Below are positions 16,322-26,367 of a stretch of 64,000 nt of DNA, piece by piece. The notes under the pieces are model-generated. The model saw only the letters and a list, made by a program, of their open reading frames with translations. It was not told the origin of the DNA and did no database searches. The translations under genes and the position numbers were made by a program. Source of the stretch: Pectobacterium betavasculorum (GTDB lineage Bacteria > Pseudomonadota > Gammaproteobacteria > Enterobacterales > Enterobacteriaceae); the NCBI RefSeq assembly GCF_000749845.1, contig NZ_JQHM01000010.1, positions 40,525 through 104,524 on the forward strand, given 5' to 3'. Each line of letters begins with the position of its first letter. Position 1 is the first letter of the stretch.

Positions 16322-17542
16322 GTGAACGTAACCCACCCACTCACGTTGGTTGTGCTCAACAGTGAGCAGCTTGATATCAATTCTCAGGTGCAGCACCAGT
16401 TCGATCACCGCGGTGGCACGCTGGGCGCATCGGAAAAAGACCAGTGGCAACTGCGGGATCGGCTGGGCTCTGTCGTCCCGGCACATGCTCGTATCGACAT
16501 GACCGATGGCTATTTCAGCCTGTGCGATCTGAGCGGACAGTCTTTTATTAACGGTTCTCTGTCGCCGATTGGGCGAGATCGCAAAGTCATTCTGTCGCAC
16601 GGCGATGAGCTGGTGATTGGGCCTTTCCGGCTGGGGGTGTATATCGGCGATCCCACAACGGAACAGGATATTGATCAGGTTTTAGGACAGCGCACGGACG
16701 ATGTGTTGGGCGGCTGGTTAAGTGAAGATAAAAAAAGGCGTTCTGCGGATCTTACCGATCCTACCGTTGTGTTGAATGACCCGCTGTGGGCGCTACAAAA
16801 AGAACAGAGCCAGTCACTTTTGCTATCAGACAATGAGACGGTCGGCGAATCACTTACGGCCTCTCTTTCTTCTTTTTCTTCTGCTGAGGACACCATGGAT
16901 CAGAAATTTGTCGAATTACCGACTATCAACACACGCTATGCGGAAGATGGGCTAGAAGGGTACAGCGACGGTACTTCGTTGGCGCCACTGATGCGTGGGC
17001 TGGGGCTGTCGCTTCAGCCGGGCGATGATGCACAACTACGTGAAATGCTGGAAGAGATGGGAAAAAGTTTGCGCGCCATGGTTGAGGGTTTGCTGGCATT
17101 GCAGACAGAACAGGCGGCACTGGCGGACACGCACTTACGCCCGATTGAAGATAACCCGTTACGTCTGGGGCTGGGCTATACGGATACGCTGTCGGTGCTG
17201 TTTGCCGAAGGGAAAAGCCCGGTTCACCTGTCTGCGCCAGCCGCGGTGGAAGAGGTATTAAACAATGTACGGGTGCATCACATCGCGAACCAGCAGGCGA
17301 TTGCCGTGGCGTTGGAAAATATTCTTCAGGCCTTTTCGCCAGCCGCACTGCTTAGCCGTTTTGAACACTATCGTCGCAGTGGCGAACCACTGGCGGCAGA
17401 TGACGGCTGGGCGTGGCAGATGTATCAGCACTACTACCGAGAATTGACGTCACCCCGCCAGCAGGGTTTTCAGAAACTGTTCCATCAGGTGTATGCGCAG
17501 GCATATGACCGTGCCGTGCGTCAGCAGCAGGAGCAAAAATAA
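16322..17542 (+). CDS. tagH: TagH/Fha, FHA-domain T6SS regulator
   Basis: A protein of 406 residues with a GTG start, two bases after the tssG stop and five to six bases after AGGAG; the longer ORF inside tssG is not preferred. Residues about 20-105 form an FHA phosphothreonine-binding domain (DRLGSVVPAHARID, then LSGQSFINGSLSP), and the rest holds the TagH-type C-terminal domain. In other bacteria Fha proteins act in post-translational control by PpkA/PppA, but no such kinase or phosphatase is encoded in this cluster, so Fha may act independently here, as in Vibrio cholerae VCA0112. Confidence 0.88.
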   Translation: MNVTHPLTLVVLNSEQLDINSQVQHQFDHRGGTLGASEKDQWQLRDRLGSVVPAHARIDMTDGYFSLCDLSGQSFINGSLSPIGRDRKVILSHGDELVIGPFRLGVYIGDPTTEQDIDQVLGQRTDDVLGGWLSEDKKRRSADLTDPTVVLNDPLWALQKEQSQSLLLSDNETVGESLTASLSSFSSAEDTMDQKFVELPTINTRYAEDGLEGYSDGTSLAPLMRGLGLSLQPGDDAQLREMLEEMGKSLRAMVEGLLALQTEQAALADTHLRPIEDNPLRLGLGYTDTLSVLFAEGKSPVHLSAPAAVEEVLNNVRVHHIANQQAIAVALENILQAFSPAALLSRFEHYRRSGEPLAADDGWAWQMYQHYYRELTSPRQQGFQKLFHQVYAQAYDRAVRQQQEQK

Positions 17543-18063
17543 TGCTGCGAGCATTGTGCTTATGTTCCCTGATGTTTCTGCTATCGGGGTGTACCACGCT
17601 GGGCAAGATGGCGCAGGTGGCGGCGAATCCTGATATTCAGGTAGGTAGTAATAATCATCAGCCTTCTACCGTGGGTTTTAGCCTGCTGGCGGAACCGGAC
17701 GTTAACCCGAACGACAGCGGTGAAGCCGCCCCTATTGAATTCCAACTGGTTATGCTGGCGGAAGATTCGCGTCTGTTAGCGACCGATTACGACCAGATCA
17801 CCACGGATATCGAAAAAGCGTTAGCCAAGAATTACATCAATCATCAGGACTACACGCTATTGCCGGGGCAGTTCAAATATCTGCCGCCAGAAGCGCTGGA
17901 TGAAAAGGTGCACTACCTCGGTGTGGTGGCGCGATATGCAGATTCAGAAAGCGCGGAGTGGCGCAAAGTCATCAAGCTAAAGAATACCGGACAGACGTAT
18001 CAGATCCTCGTGCACCTGCGCCGGGATGAAGTCGAAATCCAAAAAGACCAAGAAGAAGAATAA
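17542..18063 (+). CDS. tssJ: TssJ, T6SS outer-membrane lipoprotein
   Basis: A 173-residue lipoprotein (SciN/VasD) with a clear signal peptide and lipobox LLSGC, giving an acylated Cys at residue 16. The mature part has the transthyretin-like beta fold of TssJ; the EPDVNPNDSGEAAPIEFQL segment corresponds to the L1-2 region that contacts TssM. It anchors the membrane complex to the outer membrane. The start shares one base with the tagH stop (TAATG), with AGGAG upstream. Confidence 0.93.
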   Translation: MLRALCLCSLMFLLSGCTTLGKMAQVAANPDIQVGSNNHQPSTVGFSLLAEPDVNPNDSGEAAPIEFQLVMLAEDSRLLATDYDQITTDIEKALAKNYINHQDYTLLPGQFKYLPPEALDEKVHYLGVVARYADSESAEWRKVIKLKNTGQTYQILVHLRRDEVEIQKDQEEE

Positions 18064-18065
18064 TT

Positions 18066-19403
18066 ATGTCGAGTCGCAATCGCATTATCTGGCGGGAAGG
18101 TTTGTTCATTAAACCGCAGCATTTTCAACAGCAGCAAAGACACACCGATTACGCACTGCATGCACGTCTCAGCGCTCTCAGTGATTATTTCTATGGTTTG
18201 CAGTCGCTGGCGATTAATGAGGAATACCTCAATTTTGGCCGTATCGCGCTGGTTAACGCCAGCGGCGTGATGCCTGACGGCACCGTGTTCAATATTCCGG
18301 GCGATGATGCCCTTCCGCTGCCTTTGGAGATCACCGACGTCGCGCTGGCAAACCAGAAAGTGTATCTGGCATTGCCGCTGGCGGTAAATGGCGTCAGTGA
18401 AGTCGGTCAGCCGGGGCAGGGGATCGCCAGCCGTCTGCAATCGCACCGGCATGACGTGCGCGATCTGCACAGCGACGGCGGTGATATCGTTTCTCTGGAG
18501 GTCGGCAAGGTCAGCCTGCGCCTGATGCTCGATCGAGACGATCGCAGCGCCTATGCCTCGTTGGCGATTGCCAACATTCTGGATAAGCGTCCTGACGGCG
18601 GATTGATTCTGGATCCTAACTTTATGCCGTGCAGCATCAGCGTTACCGCGATCCCTGCCTTAAAACGCTTTTTGGGCGAATCTGCGGGTCTGGTTGCTGA
18701 ACGCGCACGCAGTCTGTCGCAGCGTATTGCTGCACCGGGACAACAGGGCGTGGCGGACGTGGCCGAATTCATGATGCTGCAATTGCTTAACCGTGCTCAG
18801 CCTAAGCTGTCGCATTTGGCGCGCCTCGGCACGTTGCACCCTGAACGCCTGCACGAAACGTTAGTTGAGCTATGCGGCGAACTGATGACGTTTACCGATG
18901 AATCGCGTCTGCCGCCGGAGTTCCCCGCCTATCGCCATGAACACCAGCAGACCAGTTTTGAGCCACTGATGATGTCGCTGCGTCAAGCTCTGAGCACCGT
19001 GCTGTCGCCGCGTGCCGTCTCCATCCAACTGAAGAAACAGCCGTATGGCGTGATGGTGGCGATGGTTGGCGATGCGGAATTGATGATCAGCGCCGAGTTT
19101 GTGCTGGCAGTGCGCGCGCGTATGCCGCAGGAGCATCTGCGCAAACAGTTGCTGCAACAAACGAAGATTGCCTCCAGCGAGAAGATCCGCGAACTGATCA
19201 GCCTGCAATTGCCGGGCATCCCGCTGCTGCCGCTGCCGGTTGCACCGCGTCAGTTGCCTTATCACGCGGGGTACAGTTATTTCCAACTGGACAGGCAAAG
19301 CCCTGCCTGGCAGGTGCTGGTGTCTGGTAATACGCTGGCGTTCCACATTGCTGGCGAATTCCCGGAACTGGATATGCAGCTTTGGGCCATCCGCGGCCAG
19401 TAG
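18066..19403 (+). CDS. tssK: TssK, T6SS baseplate adaptor
   Basis: A 445-residue protein (VasE) resembling a phage receptor-binding protein, which links the baseplate wedges to the TssJLM membrane complex. The N-terminus shows the family start IIWREGLFIKPQHFQQQQR and the C-terminus the HAGYSYFQLDRQSPAWQ block with the IAGEFPELDMQLWAI end. Length is normal. The gene follows tssJ by two bases. Confidence 0.95.
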   Translation: MSSRNRIIWREGLFIKPQHFQQQQRHTDYALHARLSALSDYFYGLQSLAINEEYLNFGRIALVNASGVMPDGTVFNIPGDDALPLPLEITDVALANQKVYLALPLAVNGVSEVGQPGQGIASRLQSHRHDVRDLHSDGGDIVSLEVGKVSLRLMLDRDDRSAYASLAIANILDKRPDGGLILDPNFMPCSISVTAIPALKRFLGESAGLVAERARSLSQRIAAPGQQGVADVAEFMMLQLLNRAQPKLSHLARLGTLHPERLHETLVELCGELMTFTDESRLPPEFPAYRHEHQQTSFEPLMMSLRQALSTVLSPRAVSIQLKKQPYGVMVAMVGDAELMISAEFVLAVRARMPQEHLRKQLLQQTKIASSEKIRELISLQLPGIPLLPLPVAPRQLPYHAGYSYFQLDRQSPAWQVLVSGNTLAFHIAGEFPELDMQLWAIRGQ

Positions 19404-19418
19404 TCAGGAGAGGAAAAG

Positions 19419-20195
19419 ATGAGCATCGAGGTTATTAAAAATGGTCAACTGGGCGATCTGCTTTTTGATCACGCCCGACAGCTGGATATGGATTCCGACT
19501 ACTGGTTTCGCCTGCGTGGACAAAGCATTAACCCGATGGTTGATGCGGTCACACCGCTGCTGGGCATGGTGGAGCGAGTTCGCCAGCTCTCTGCCTATGA
19601 CGGCGTGGAGGATCTTTATCAGCGCGTGGTATCTGAAATTCAGGCTATTGAGCAGGAACTGCATTCTCATGGCTATGAAAACGGCGTGATTTTGTCCTTC
19701 CGCTACATCCTCTGCACCTTCATTGATGAAGCCGTGATGGGACGGGAGTGGGGCGGGCAAAGCATGTGGTCGGCACATTCCCTACTGACCCGTTTTCACA
19801 ATGAAACCTGGGGGGGCGAAAAGGTATTTGTCCTGCTGGAGAAGCTACTGGACGATCCCACCCGCTATCGTGACATCCTGGAGTTTATCTACCTTTGCCT
19901 CTGTCTGGGCTTTGAAGGGCGCTATCGGGTGATGACACAGGGGCGTGAGGAGTTGAACCGCGTCGTGAGTAAGTTGCATGACACGCTGCGCCCTGAGCCT
20001 GCTCATTCGCCGACAGTATTTCACCTGAATCTGGGGCAACAAGCCTCGCGTTATCAACTGCGCAGGCAGGTGTCATTACGCACGCTGTTTATCGGTGTGT
20101 GTGTCGTTCTGGTCGCCGCATTCGGCCTGTACCGTTACGAGCTAACTCATCAAACCCAGGACGTACTGCGTCAACTGGGAGAATTATTACAATAA
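19419..20195 (+). CDS. tssL: TssL, T6SS inner-membrane protein (short form)
   Basis: A 258-residue C-tail-anchored inner-membrane protein (DotU/VasF). The cytoplasmic hook domain has the family ILCTFIDEAVM and FLLEKLLDD-like segments (here FVLLEKLLDDPTRYRD) and LGFEGRYRV, followed by one transmembrane helix near residues 222-244. There is no periplasmic OmpA-like peptidoglycan-binding domain, so this is the short form; wall binding would need another protein. AGGAGAGG lies upstream of the start. Confidence 0.95.
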   Translation: MSIEVIKNGQLGDLLFDHARQLDMDSDYWFRLRGQSINPMVDAVTPLLGMVERVRQLSAYDGVEDLYQRVVSEIQAIEQELHSHGYENGVILSFRYILCTFIDEAVMGREWGGQSMWSAHSLLTRFHNETWGGEKVFVLLEKLLDDPTRYRDILEFIYLCLCLGFEGRYRVMTQGREELNRVVSKLHDTLRPEPAHSPTVFHLNLGQQASRYQLRRQVSLRTLFIGVCVVLVAAFGLYRYELTHQTQDVLRQLGELLQ

Positions 20196-20208
20196 CAGGA
20201 GCTACACC

Positions 20209-22806
20209 GTGATTCGAATTGAACTGCCGACACTGGTTGAACGACTCAACCCAGTGTGCCGTCATATGCTGGAAGAAGCGGCAGCACTCTGTATTCAACA
20301 TCAGGGTGCGGAAATCCGCATTGAGCACCTGTTGATGAAAATGCTGGAAACGCCGCTGTGTGATGTGCGCCAGATTCTCAAGCGTGCTGGCGTCGATGCG
20401 GATGAGCTGTCTTCGTTGCTGCTACCTTCCTCCGTAGATAAAGAATTTGATGCGGGCTATCCCTCATTCTCTCCTCTGCTGGTGGAATGGTTACAGGACA
20501 GCTGGCTGCTGGCCTCGGCTGAATTCCAACATGTGCGCCTGCGCAGCGGCATCTTGCTGCTGGTTTTGCTGCTGACGCCAAATCGCTATGTGGCAGGCGC
20601 GATTTCCCGCCCGCTGGCACAGATTAACCGTGAGCTTTTACGTCAGCAGTTTGATGAGTGGGTGAAGGACTCTGTTGAAACGGAAGTCGCGGTGCAGTCT
20701 GCCACGGCGGAACAGGCTGTCGCGGCAAGCACACAGCTGTCTCGCTATACCCAAAACGTTACTGAGTCCGCCCGACAGGGGCAGTTGGATCCGGTGCTGT
20801 GCCGCGATCATGAAATCGATCTAATGATCGATATTCTCTCTCGTCGCCGTAAAAACAACCCGATTGTAGTGGGGGAAGCGGGCGTCGGTAAAAGCGCGCT
20901 GATCGAAGGGCTGGCGCTGCGTATTGTGGCGGGTGCTGTACCGGAAAGATTACGTGATGTAGAGCTGCTTACGCTCGATCTGGGGGCGATGCAGGCTGGT
21001 GCATCAGTTAAAGGCGAATTTGAGAAACGCTTCAAAGGTGTGATGCAGGAAGTGAAGGATGCGCCACGCCCGATCATTCTGTTTATCGATGAAGCGCATA
21101 CGCTAATCGGCGCTGGGAATCAGGCGGGCGGGCTGGATGTATCCAACTTGCTCAAGCCAGCGCTGGCGCGTGGTGAACTGCGTACCATCGCGGCGACCAC
21201 CTGGAGCGAGTATAAAAAATACGTCGAGAAAGATGCGGCGCTTTCCCGTCGCTTCCAGCTTGTCAAAGTCGGCGAACCGAATGCGGAAGAAGCCACGATT
21301 ATTCTGCGTGGGCTGCGTGGCATCTATGAAAAAGCGCACGGCGTTCTGATTGATGAAGATGCGCTTCAGGCGGCGGCGCAGTTGTCGGCGCGCTATATCT
21401 CTGGTCGCCAACTGCCCGATAAGGCGATTGACGTGCTGGATACCGCGAGTGCGCGCGTGGCGATTAACCTGACGACACCACCGCGTGCGGTCAGCCAGCT
21501 ACAGACTCGCCTGCGCCAGCAGGAAATGGAAATCACCCAGCTTGAGCGTCAGGCGCGCATCGGTCTGGGCAATACCGAAGAGCGGTTAGTCGAACTGCGC
21601 GACGCCCGCGAAGCGGGGGCGGCATCGCTGGCACAACTGGAAGCCGATTGGCAGCAGCAAAAAACACAGGTTCAGCGCGTGATTGAATTGCGCACGGCGC
21701 TGTTGGATGACGAGCAAACCGTCGACTTTGATGCGGTATCGGCAGCGGCAGAACTGGCTACCTGTGAGCAAGCGTTGGAAATACTTCAGCAAGCTTCCGT
21801 ACTGGTCTCTCCCCACGTCGATAAAATGCAGATTGCGGCAGTGATTGCCGAATGGACGGGCGTGCCGCTGAACCGAATTTCACAGGGTGAAATGGATGTC
21901 GTCACGCGCCTGCCTGAATTCCTGGGTGAGTCGATTAAAGGGCAGCAGTTGGCGATTGCTCAATTGCATAAACACCTGCTTACTGCGCGTGCGGATCTCC
22001 GTCGTCCGGGGCGTCCGCTAGGCGCTTTCCTGCTGGTAGGGCCGAGCGGAGTCGGTAAAACGGAAACGGTGGTTCAGATTGCCGACCTGATGTTTGGCGG
22101 ACGTAACTATCTGACTACCATCAACATGTCGGAATATCAGGAAAAGCACACGGTTTCACGCTTGATCGGTTCACCTCCGGGCTACGTCGGATTTGGCGAA
22201 GGGGGCGTGTTGACCGAAGCCATCCGTCAGAAGCCGTACTCCGTGGTACTGCTGGATGAAGTAGAGAAAGCGCACCCGGATGTTCTGAATTTGTTCTATC
22301 AGGCGTTTGATAAAGGTGAACTGGCCGATGGTGAAGGCCGGGTTATCGACTGCCGCAACGTAGTGTTCTTCCTGACGTCCAACCTCGGGTTCCAGACGAT
22401 TGTTAACTACGCTGAACAGCCAGAGGTGTTGCTGGATGCGCTCTATCCCGAACTGGCGGCTTTCTTCAAACCTGCGCTGTTAGCACGTATGGAAGTCATC
22501 CCTTATCTGCCGCTGGCACATGACACCATGGTCGAGATCGTACAGGGCAAATTGTCGCGTCTGGTTTCTCTGCTGCAACAGCGCTTTGGTGCGGAAGTCA
22601 TCATCGAAGACGAGGTGCCGGAAGAAATTCTACGGTTGGCAAACCGCAGCGAAAACGGAGCGCGTATGCTCGAATCGGTGATTGATGGAGCCTTGCTGCC
22701 ACCCGTTTCGCTACAGTTGCTGCAACGTATGTCGGCGGGTGAACCCGTCAGCCGTATTCATTTCCGCGTCGAAGCCGGCCAGTTCCAGACTGAGGTGGAG
22801 GGCTGA
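20209..22806 (+). CDS. tssH: TssH/ClpV, T6SS sheath-recycling AAA+ ATPase
   Basis: An 865-residue Hsp100 ATPase that extracts TssC from contracted sheath. It has an N-terminal repeat domain with the ClpV-type first helix (LPTLVERLNPVCRHML), nucleotide-binding domain 1 with Walker A GEAGVGKSA near residue 222 and Walker B LFIDEAHT, a middle coiled coil, and domain 2 with GPSGVGKTE and VVLLDEVEKAHPDV. It starts with GTG, with AGGAG upstream. The paralogue ClpB is also in this window (61156-63732) and differs in the N-terminal domain and middle region. Confidence 0.95.
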   Translation: MIRIELPTLVERLNPVCRHMLEEAAALCIQHQGAEIRIEHLLMKMLETPLCDVRQILKRAGVDADELSSLLLPSSVDKEFDAGYPSFSPLLVEWLQDSWLLASAEFQHVRLRSGILLLVLLLTPNRYVAGAISRPLAQINRELLRQQFDEWVKDSVETEVAVQSATAEQAVAASTQLSRYTQNVTESARQGQLDPVLCRDHEIDLMIDILSRRRKNNPIVVGEAGVGKSALIEGLALRIVAGAVPERLRDVELLTLDLGAMQAGASVKGEFEKRFKGVMQEVKDAPRPIILFIDEAHTLIGAGNQAGGLDVSNLLKPALARGELRTIAATTWSEYKKYVEKDAALSRRFQLVKVGEPNAEEATIILRGLRGIYEKAHGVLIDEDALQAAAQLSARYISGRQLPDKAIDVLDTASARVAINLTTPPRAVSQLQTRLRQQEMEITQLERQARIGLGNTEERLVELRDAREAGAASLAQLEADWQQQKTQVQRVIELRTALLDDEQTVDFDAVSAAAELATCEQALEILQQASVLVSPHVDKMQIAAVIAEWTGVPLNRISQGEMDVVTRLPEFLGESIKGQQLAIAQLHKHLLTARADLRRPGRPLGAFLLVGPSGVGKTETVVQIADLMFGGRNYLTTINMSEYQEKHTVSRLIGSPPGYVGFGEGGVLTEAIRQKPYSVVLLDEVEKAHPDVLNLFYQAFDKGELADGEGRVIDCRNVVFFLTSNLGFQTIVNYAEQPEVLLDALYPELAAFFKPALLARMEVIPYLPLAHDTMVEIVQGKLSRLVSLLQQRFGAEVIIEDEVPEEILRLANRSENGARMLESVIDGALLPPVSLQLLQRMSAGEPVSRIHFRVEAGQFQTEVEG

Positions 22807-22808
22807 GT

Positions 22809-24347
22809 ATGCAACATGCCCTCGAACTGGCGCTGGCACTCACCCGACAGCATGATGAAGCCAGTCTGTGTGACTGGCTGCTGGAGACGATGCAGGCTGC
22901 CTGGCAGCCGCAAGGAATGCTGTTGGGGATGGTGGATGTCAGCGGCAGGTTACTGACCTGTCAGGGCCGGGTGCATGAGACGCCAGTGGCGCTGAGTCTG
23001 GGGGTGGATGATTTTAGCCACCCGCTGGCTTATGCGCTGCATAAGAATCAGGCACGCACCTGGGATTCTCTCTATGGCGGTGCCCGCATTGAGCACCATG
23101 AGTTTCGGCAGATGCTGGTTTCTGTTGGGACGAATTGCGGGCTTCACGCGTTGCCGCTGCTGTCGGACAGCGGTAAGCCGCTGGCGGTATTGGCGCTGTT
23201 GGATACGCCGACACGCCTGCGAACGCTGCATCAGCAAGGGGAATGCGAGCGGCTGGCGCAGGTGTTTTGCCGGCAGCTTATGCTGTTGCGTGAGCTGCTA
23301 CACACCCGACGGGAACAGGCCGCGTTAAGAGATTCACTCCGCCAGATTAAGCATGAGGGACAGAGTCGCCGCGAACAGGAAACGCGGGTGGAAGCCACTC
23401 TGATTGGCCAGTCTGTGGTGATTAAAGAGCTGCATCAGCAAATTTATCAGGCGGCAAAACACCGCCTTTCGGTGCTAATTCAGGGCGAAACCGGTTCAGG
23501 GAAGGATGTCGTGGCGCGCTTGCTTCATGAGTGTTCCGAACGTGCCGACAAACCTTTTATTGCTATCAACTGTGCCGCAATTCCCGAAAATCTGATTGAA
23601 AGCGAACTGTTTGGCTACCAGAAAGGCGCGTTCTCCGGCGCACAAAGTAACAAGATTGGTCTGGTCGAGCAGGCTAACGGCGGAACCCTGTTTTTGGATG
23701 AAGTCGGCGATATGCCGCAATCCATGCAGGCCAAGCTGTTAAGGGTATTGGAGACGCACAGCTTCCGTCCTCTGGGAGCGGAGAAAGAAGTACATTCCGA
23801 TTTCCGCCTGATTGCCGCGACCCATCAGCCGCTGGAACAGCAGGTGTCTGACGGCGTATTTCGGCAGGATCTCTATCATCGCCTTTGCCAGTGCCTGTTG
23901 CAGGTCGCCCCGCTGCGCGAGCGGCCGGACGATATTCGTCTGCTGTGCGAGCACTTCATCGGTCAATTTGCAGATAAACAGCAAAAGCACGTTGGGCCAT
24001 TGAACCGCGCTTTCCTACGCCAACTGGTGGGGTATGACTTTCCCGGTAATGTGCGAGAGCTACGTAACCTGCTGGAAGTCGCCTGCGCACATACGCCGGA
24101 CGGTGAAGCGCTGTCTCTGACATCGCTGCCACCTGAACTGCGCGATCGGCTGACGAGCAGTTCGGCTGAAGACCAGGATTGTTATCAGCACATCCACGAT
24201 TTGCGTATAGCCACACAGCGGTATGAAGCCGCTGTGATTGAGGCTCGCCTGCGCCAGTTTCAGGGCAACCGTCTGCTGGTGGCCGACAGCCTCAATATCC
24301 CTAAACGTACTCTTGACCACAAATGCCAGAAGCTGGAGGTAAATTGA
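22809..24347 (+). CDS. vasH: VasH, sigma54-dependent activator of T6SS
   Basis: A bacterial enhancer-binding protein of 512 residues. It has an N-terminal GAF-like region (residues about 1-165), a AAA+ core with Walker A GETGSGKD, FLDEVGDM as Walker B, and a Fis-type helix-turn-helix at the end (GNRLLVADSLNIPKRTL). The sigma54-contacting loop reads GAFSGA instead of the usual GAFTGA. In V. cholerae VasH activates hcp/vgrG operons through sigma54; because those genes are absent here, its targets probably include loci elsewhere. It begins two bases after tssH. Confidence 0.93.
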   Translation: MQHALELALALTRQHDEASLCDWLLETMQAAWQPQGMLLGMVDVSGRLLTCQGRVHETPVALSLGVDDFSHPLAYALHKNQARTWDSLYGGARIEHHEFRQMLVSVGTNCGLHALPLLSDSGKPLAVLALLDTPTRLRTLHQQGECERLAQVFCRQLMLLRELLHTRREQAALRDSLRQIKHEGQSRREQETRVEATLIGQSVVIKELHQQIYQAAKHRLSVLIQGETGSGKDVVARLLHECSERADKPFIAINCAAIPENLIESELFGYQKGAFSGAQSNKIGLVEQANGGTLFLDEVGDMPQSMQAKLLRVLETHSFRPLGAEKEVHSDFRLIAATHQPLEQQVSDGVFRQDLYHRLCQCLLQVAPLRERPDDIRLLCEHFIGQFADKQQKHVGPLNRAFLRQLVGYDFPGNVRELRNLLEVACAHTPDGEALSLTSLPPELRDRLTSSSAEDQDCYQHIHDLRIATQRYEAAVIEARLRQFQGNRLLVADSLNIPKRTLDHKCQKLEVN

Positions 24348-24907
24348 TGTTTCTGACGATGGCTCCCCTACTGTTGGCAACGGCCGCGACGCCCGATCCT
24401 GCCTGGCAGTCGTTGTGGGAACAGTGCCGCAATGAGAAGGCTACAGAGCTCCGGCTGGCCTGCTATGACGCGCTGGGGCGGGAAGTTGAACGCAGCGGCA
24501 CGCTGTCTCCGCAGAGCGATAAAACAGCGGCTGGCGGAATGTTTCAACTGGGACGAGAAGCGGACAGCGGCGATATGACGCTCACCCGTGTGCTGGCTGA
24601 TGGCAATACGCTGGTGATTAGCTGTGCCAGCAATATTACACACCTGCGCATTACCCTCGGCACCCCCTGGGCTGGTGAGTCCGTCACGTCGCAGCTTGAT
24701 GGTGTAGCGGTGTCTGATAGCTGGTTTATCCGTAACCGCGGGCTGCTGCTGGAGTCAGGGCGCGGCCTGCCAGCGATTGATGCGTTAAAGCGCTGGATTG
24801 GGCATCGTGAGCTGGTACTTAACGGCACTGACGGTCACGTGCTGCGTATCGAACTTGCTGGGTTAGGCGAAGCAGTAGCACCGCTGCGTCAGCAGTGTCA
24901 CTGGTAA
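24347..24907 (+). CDS. vasI: VasI/TagO, T6SS-associated periplasmic protein
   Basis: A 186-residue protein of the VasI family, with a hydrophobic N-terminus (MFLTMAPLLLATAA) that looks like a signal peptide and a conserved Cys-rich start of the mature part (QCRNEKATELRLACYDALGR). The role is poorly defined; it is a membrane or periplasmic accessory subunit in VasH-containing clusters. The start shares a base with the vasH stop (TGATG) and has GGAGGT upstream, so the longer ORF start at 24323 is rejected. Confidence 0.8.
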   Translation: MFLTMAPLLLATAATPDPAWQSLWEQCRNEKATELRLACYDALGREVERSGTLSPQSDKTAAGGMFQLGREADSGDMTLTRVLADGNTLVISCASNITHLRITLGTPWAGESVTSQLDGVAVSDSWFIRNRGLLLESGRGLPAIDALKRWIGHRELVLNGTDGHVLRIELAGLGEAVAPLRQQCHW

Positions 24908-24918
24908 AGGAGGTGTTC

Positions 24919-26343
24919 ATGCATGCACATCCCTGGTGTAAACGTCTGCAAACCTCATTGCCGGATGAGATGTTGCGCGCGGCGGTATTGGCTGACGATC
25001 CGCTCTGGGAAAAGGTAGAAACGGAGTTGGTCAAGCTAGGATCGCTGGCTCATAACCAGGTCGATCTCAACGTGGTGGCGGGTTATTGCCTGACGTTACT
25101 GGAAAGCAAAACCAAGGACATGCGGGTGCTGGTGCAGCTATTGCGCTGCTTACAGCACCCGGCTAAAGCGGCATCGTTGTCTACCGCGCTGATGCTGCTG
25201 GATAGCTGGCTGGAGAGTTACTGGGTCACCGCCTGGCCTGCCAGTCTGGTGCAGAAACAGAAGTTGATGATCCAGATTGTTCGCCGTTTTGAGAGCGCGA
25301 TCCCTCGCATTGCAGAAAGTGCATCCAGCACCGAATTGGAGCAATTACAGCAGTTAATGGAGCAGGTAGCGACCCGTTGGGGCGAACTGGCCAGCGACAA
25401 AGCGGCGCTGATGGAGGAACTGGTACAGGGCTTTAAGCGTGCCAGACAGCGGCAGCAGGCGCAGGAACAGGCGAATCAGACGGCGAAACCGACTCCGATA
25501 GTCAGCGGTAGTGGTAGCTCAGGCGGTAGTGAAACCAGCGGCGGTACTGCCTCGACGCCAGCCAGTTCGGTGGAGATTAATTCATCCGATGAGCGCAGTT
25601 GGCGACAAACCCAGTTGAATGTCGCGGCGCTGCTGGTTGAACGTCATCCTGATTCACCGATGGGCTATCGTCTGCGCCGCCATGCTATCTGGTCCGGTAT
25701 TGCTACACCGCCGATGTCGTCGAAGGGGCATAAAACGCAACTGGCACCCGTCTCGTCAGACCGCGTGGATGAATACCAAAGCGCGCTGGCACAGGCTGAT
25801 TTGGCGCTGTGGGAACGTATAGAGCAGAGCCTGATGCTGGCACCTTACTGGTTTGATGGGCACATGCTGTCTGCTTCTGTGGCCACCAGACTGGGATATA
25901 CCTCTGTTGCCACCGCGATAGCTGAAGAGCTGTCTGCGTTTATTCAGCGTTTACCGGAACTGCGTGAACTGGCGTTCAGCGATGGCGCGCCATTTTTGAC
26001 CGGAAAGTGTAGTCAGTGGTTGCAGTCCAGCCAGCCCGTTCGCGGCGGTGGCGGCGCGCGGCAGGACGATTTGGCGACGGAGGCAGCCGCCTGTCGGGAT
26101 GAGAACGGTATCGGTGCGGCCATGCTGTTGCTGGATGAACGAATGCGCCGGCTGAAAGAACCACGCGATCGCTTTTATGCCGAGTTGGTACTGGCGGATT
26201 TACTCGCCGAAGAAGGGATGAAATCACTGGCAGCACAGCACTATCAGCACATGTGGCAGGAAAGCCAGCAATTGGGCCTGATGCAATGGGAACCGGGAAT
26301 GGTCAGCCGCGTGGAGCGGTTGGCTGCATCCCGCAAAAAATAA
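24919..26343 (+). CDS. tssA: TssA, T6SS ImpA-family assembly protein
   Basis: A 474-residue protein (VasJ) with an N-terminal ImpA_N domain. A flexible low-complexity Ser/Gly/Thr linker sits at about residues 195-218 and is followed by a C-terminal helical oligomerisation domain. TssA proteins dock to the baseplate, prime polymerisation of tube and sheath, and stay at the distal end as a cap. AAAGGAGGTG lies just before the ATG at 24919, so the in-frame ATG at 24895 is not used. This is one of two ImpA_N proteins in the operon. Confidence 0.88.
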   Translation: MHAHPWCKRLQTSLPDEMLRAAVLADDPLWEKVETELVKLGSLAHNQVDLNVVAGYCLTLLESKTKDMRVLVQLLRCLQHPAKAASLSTALMLLDSWLESYWVTAWPASLVQKQKLMIQIVRRFESAIPRIAESASSTELEQLQQLMEQVATRWGELASDKAALMEELVQGFKRARQRQQAQEQANQTAKPTPIVSGSGSSGGSETSGGTASTPASSVEINSSDERSWRQTQLNVAALLVERHPDSPMGYRLRRHAIWSGIATPPMSSKGHKTQLAPVSSDRVDEYQSALAQADLALWERIEQSLMLAPYWFDGHMLSASVATRLGYTSVATAIAEELSAFIQRLPELRELAFSDGAPFLTGKCSQWLQSSQPVRGGGGARQDDLATEAAACRDENGIGAAMLLLDERMRRLKEPRDRFYAELVLADLLAEEGMKSLAAQHYQHMWQESQQLGLMQWEPGMVSRVERLAASRKK

Positions 26344-26367
26344 GACATTCGGAGTGAATGGTCACTT

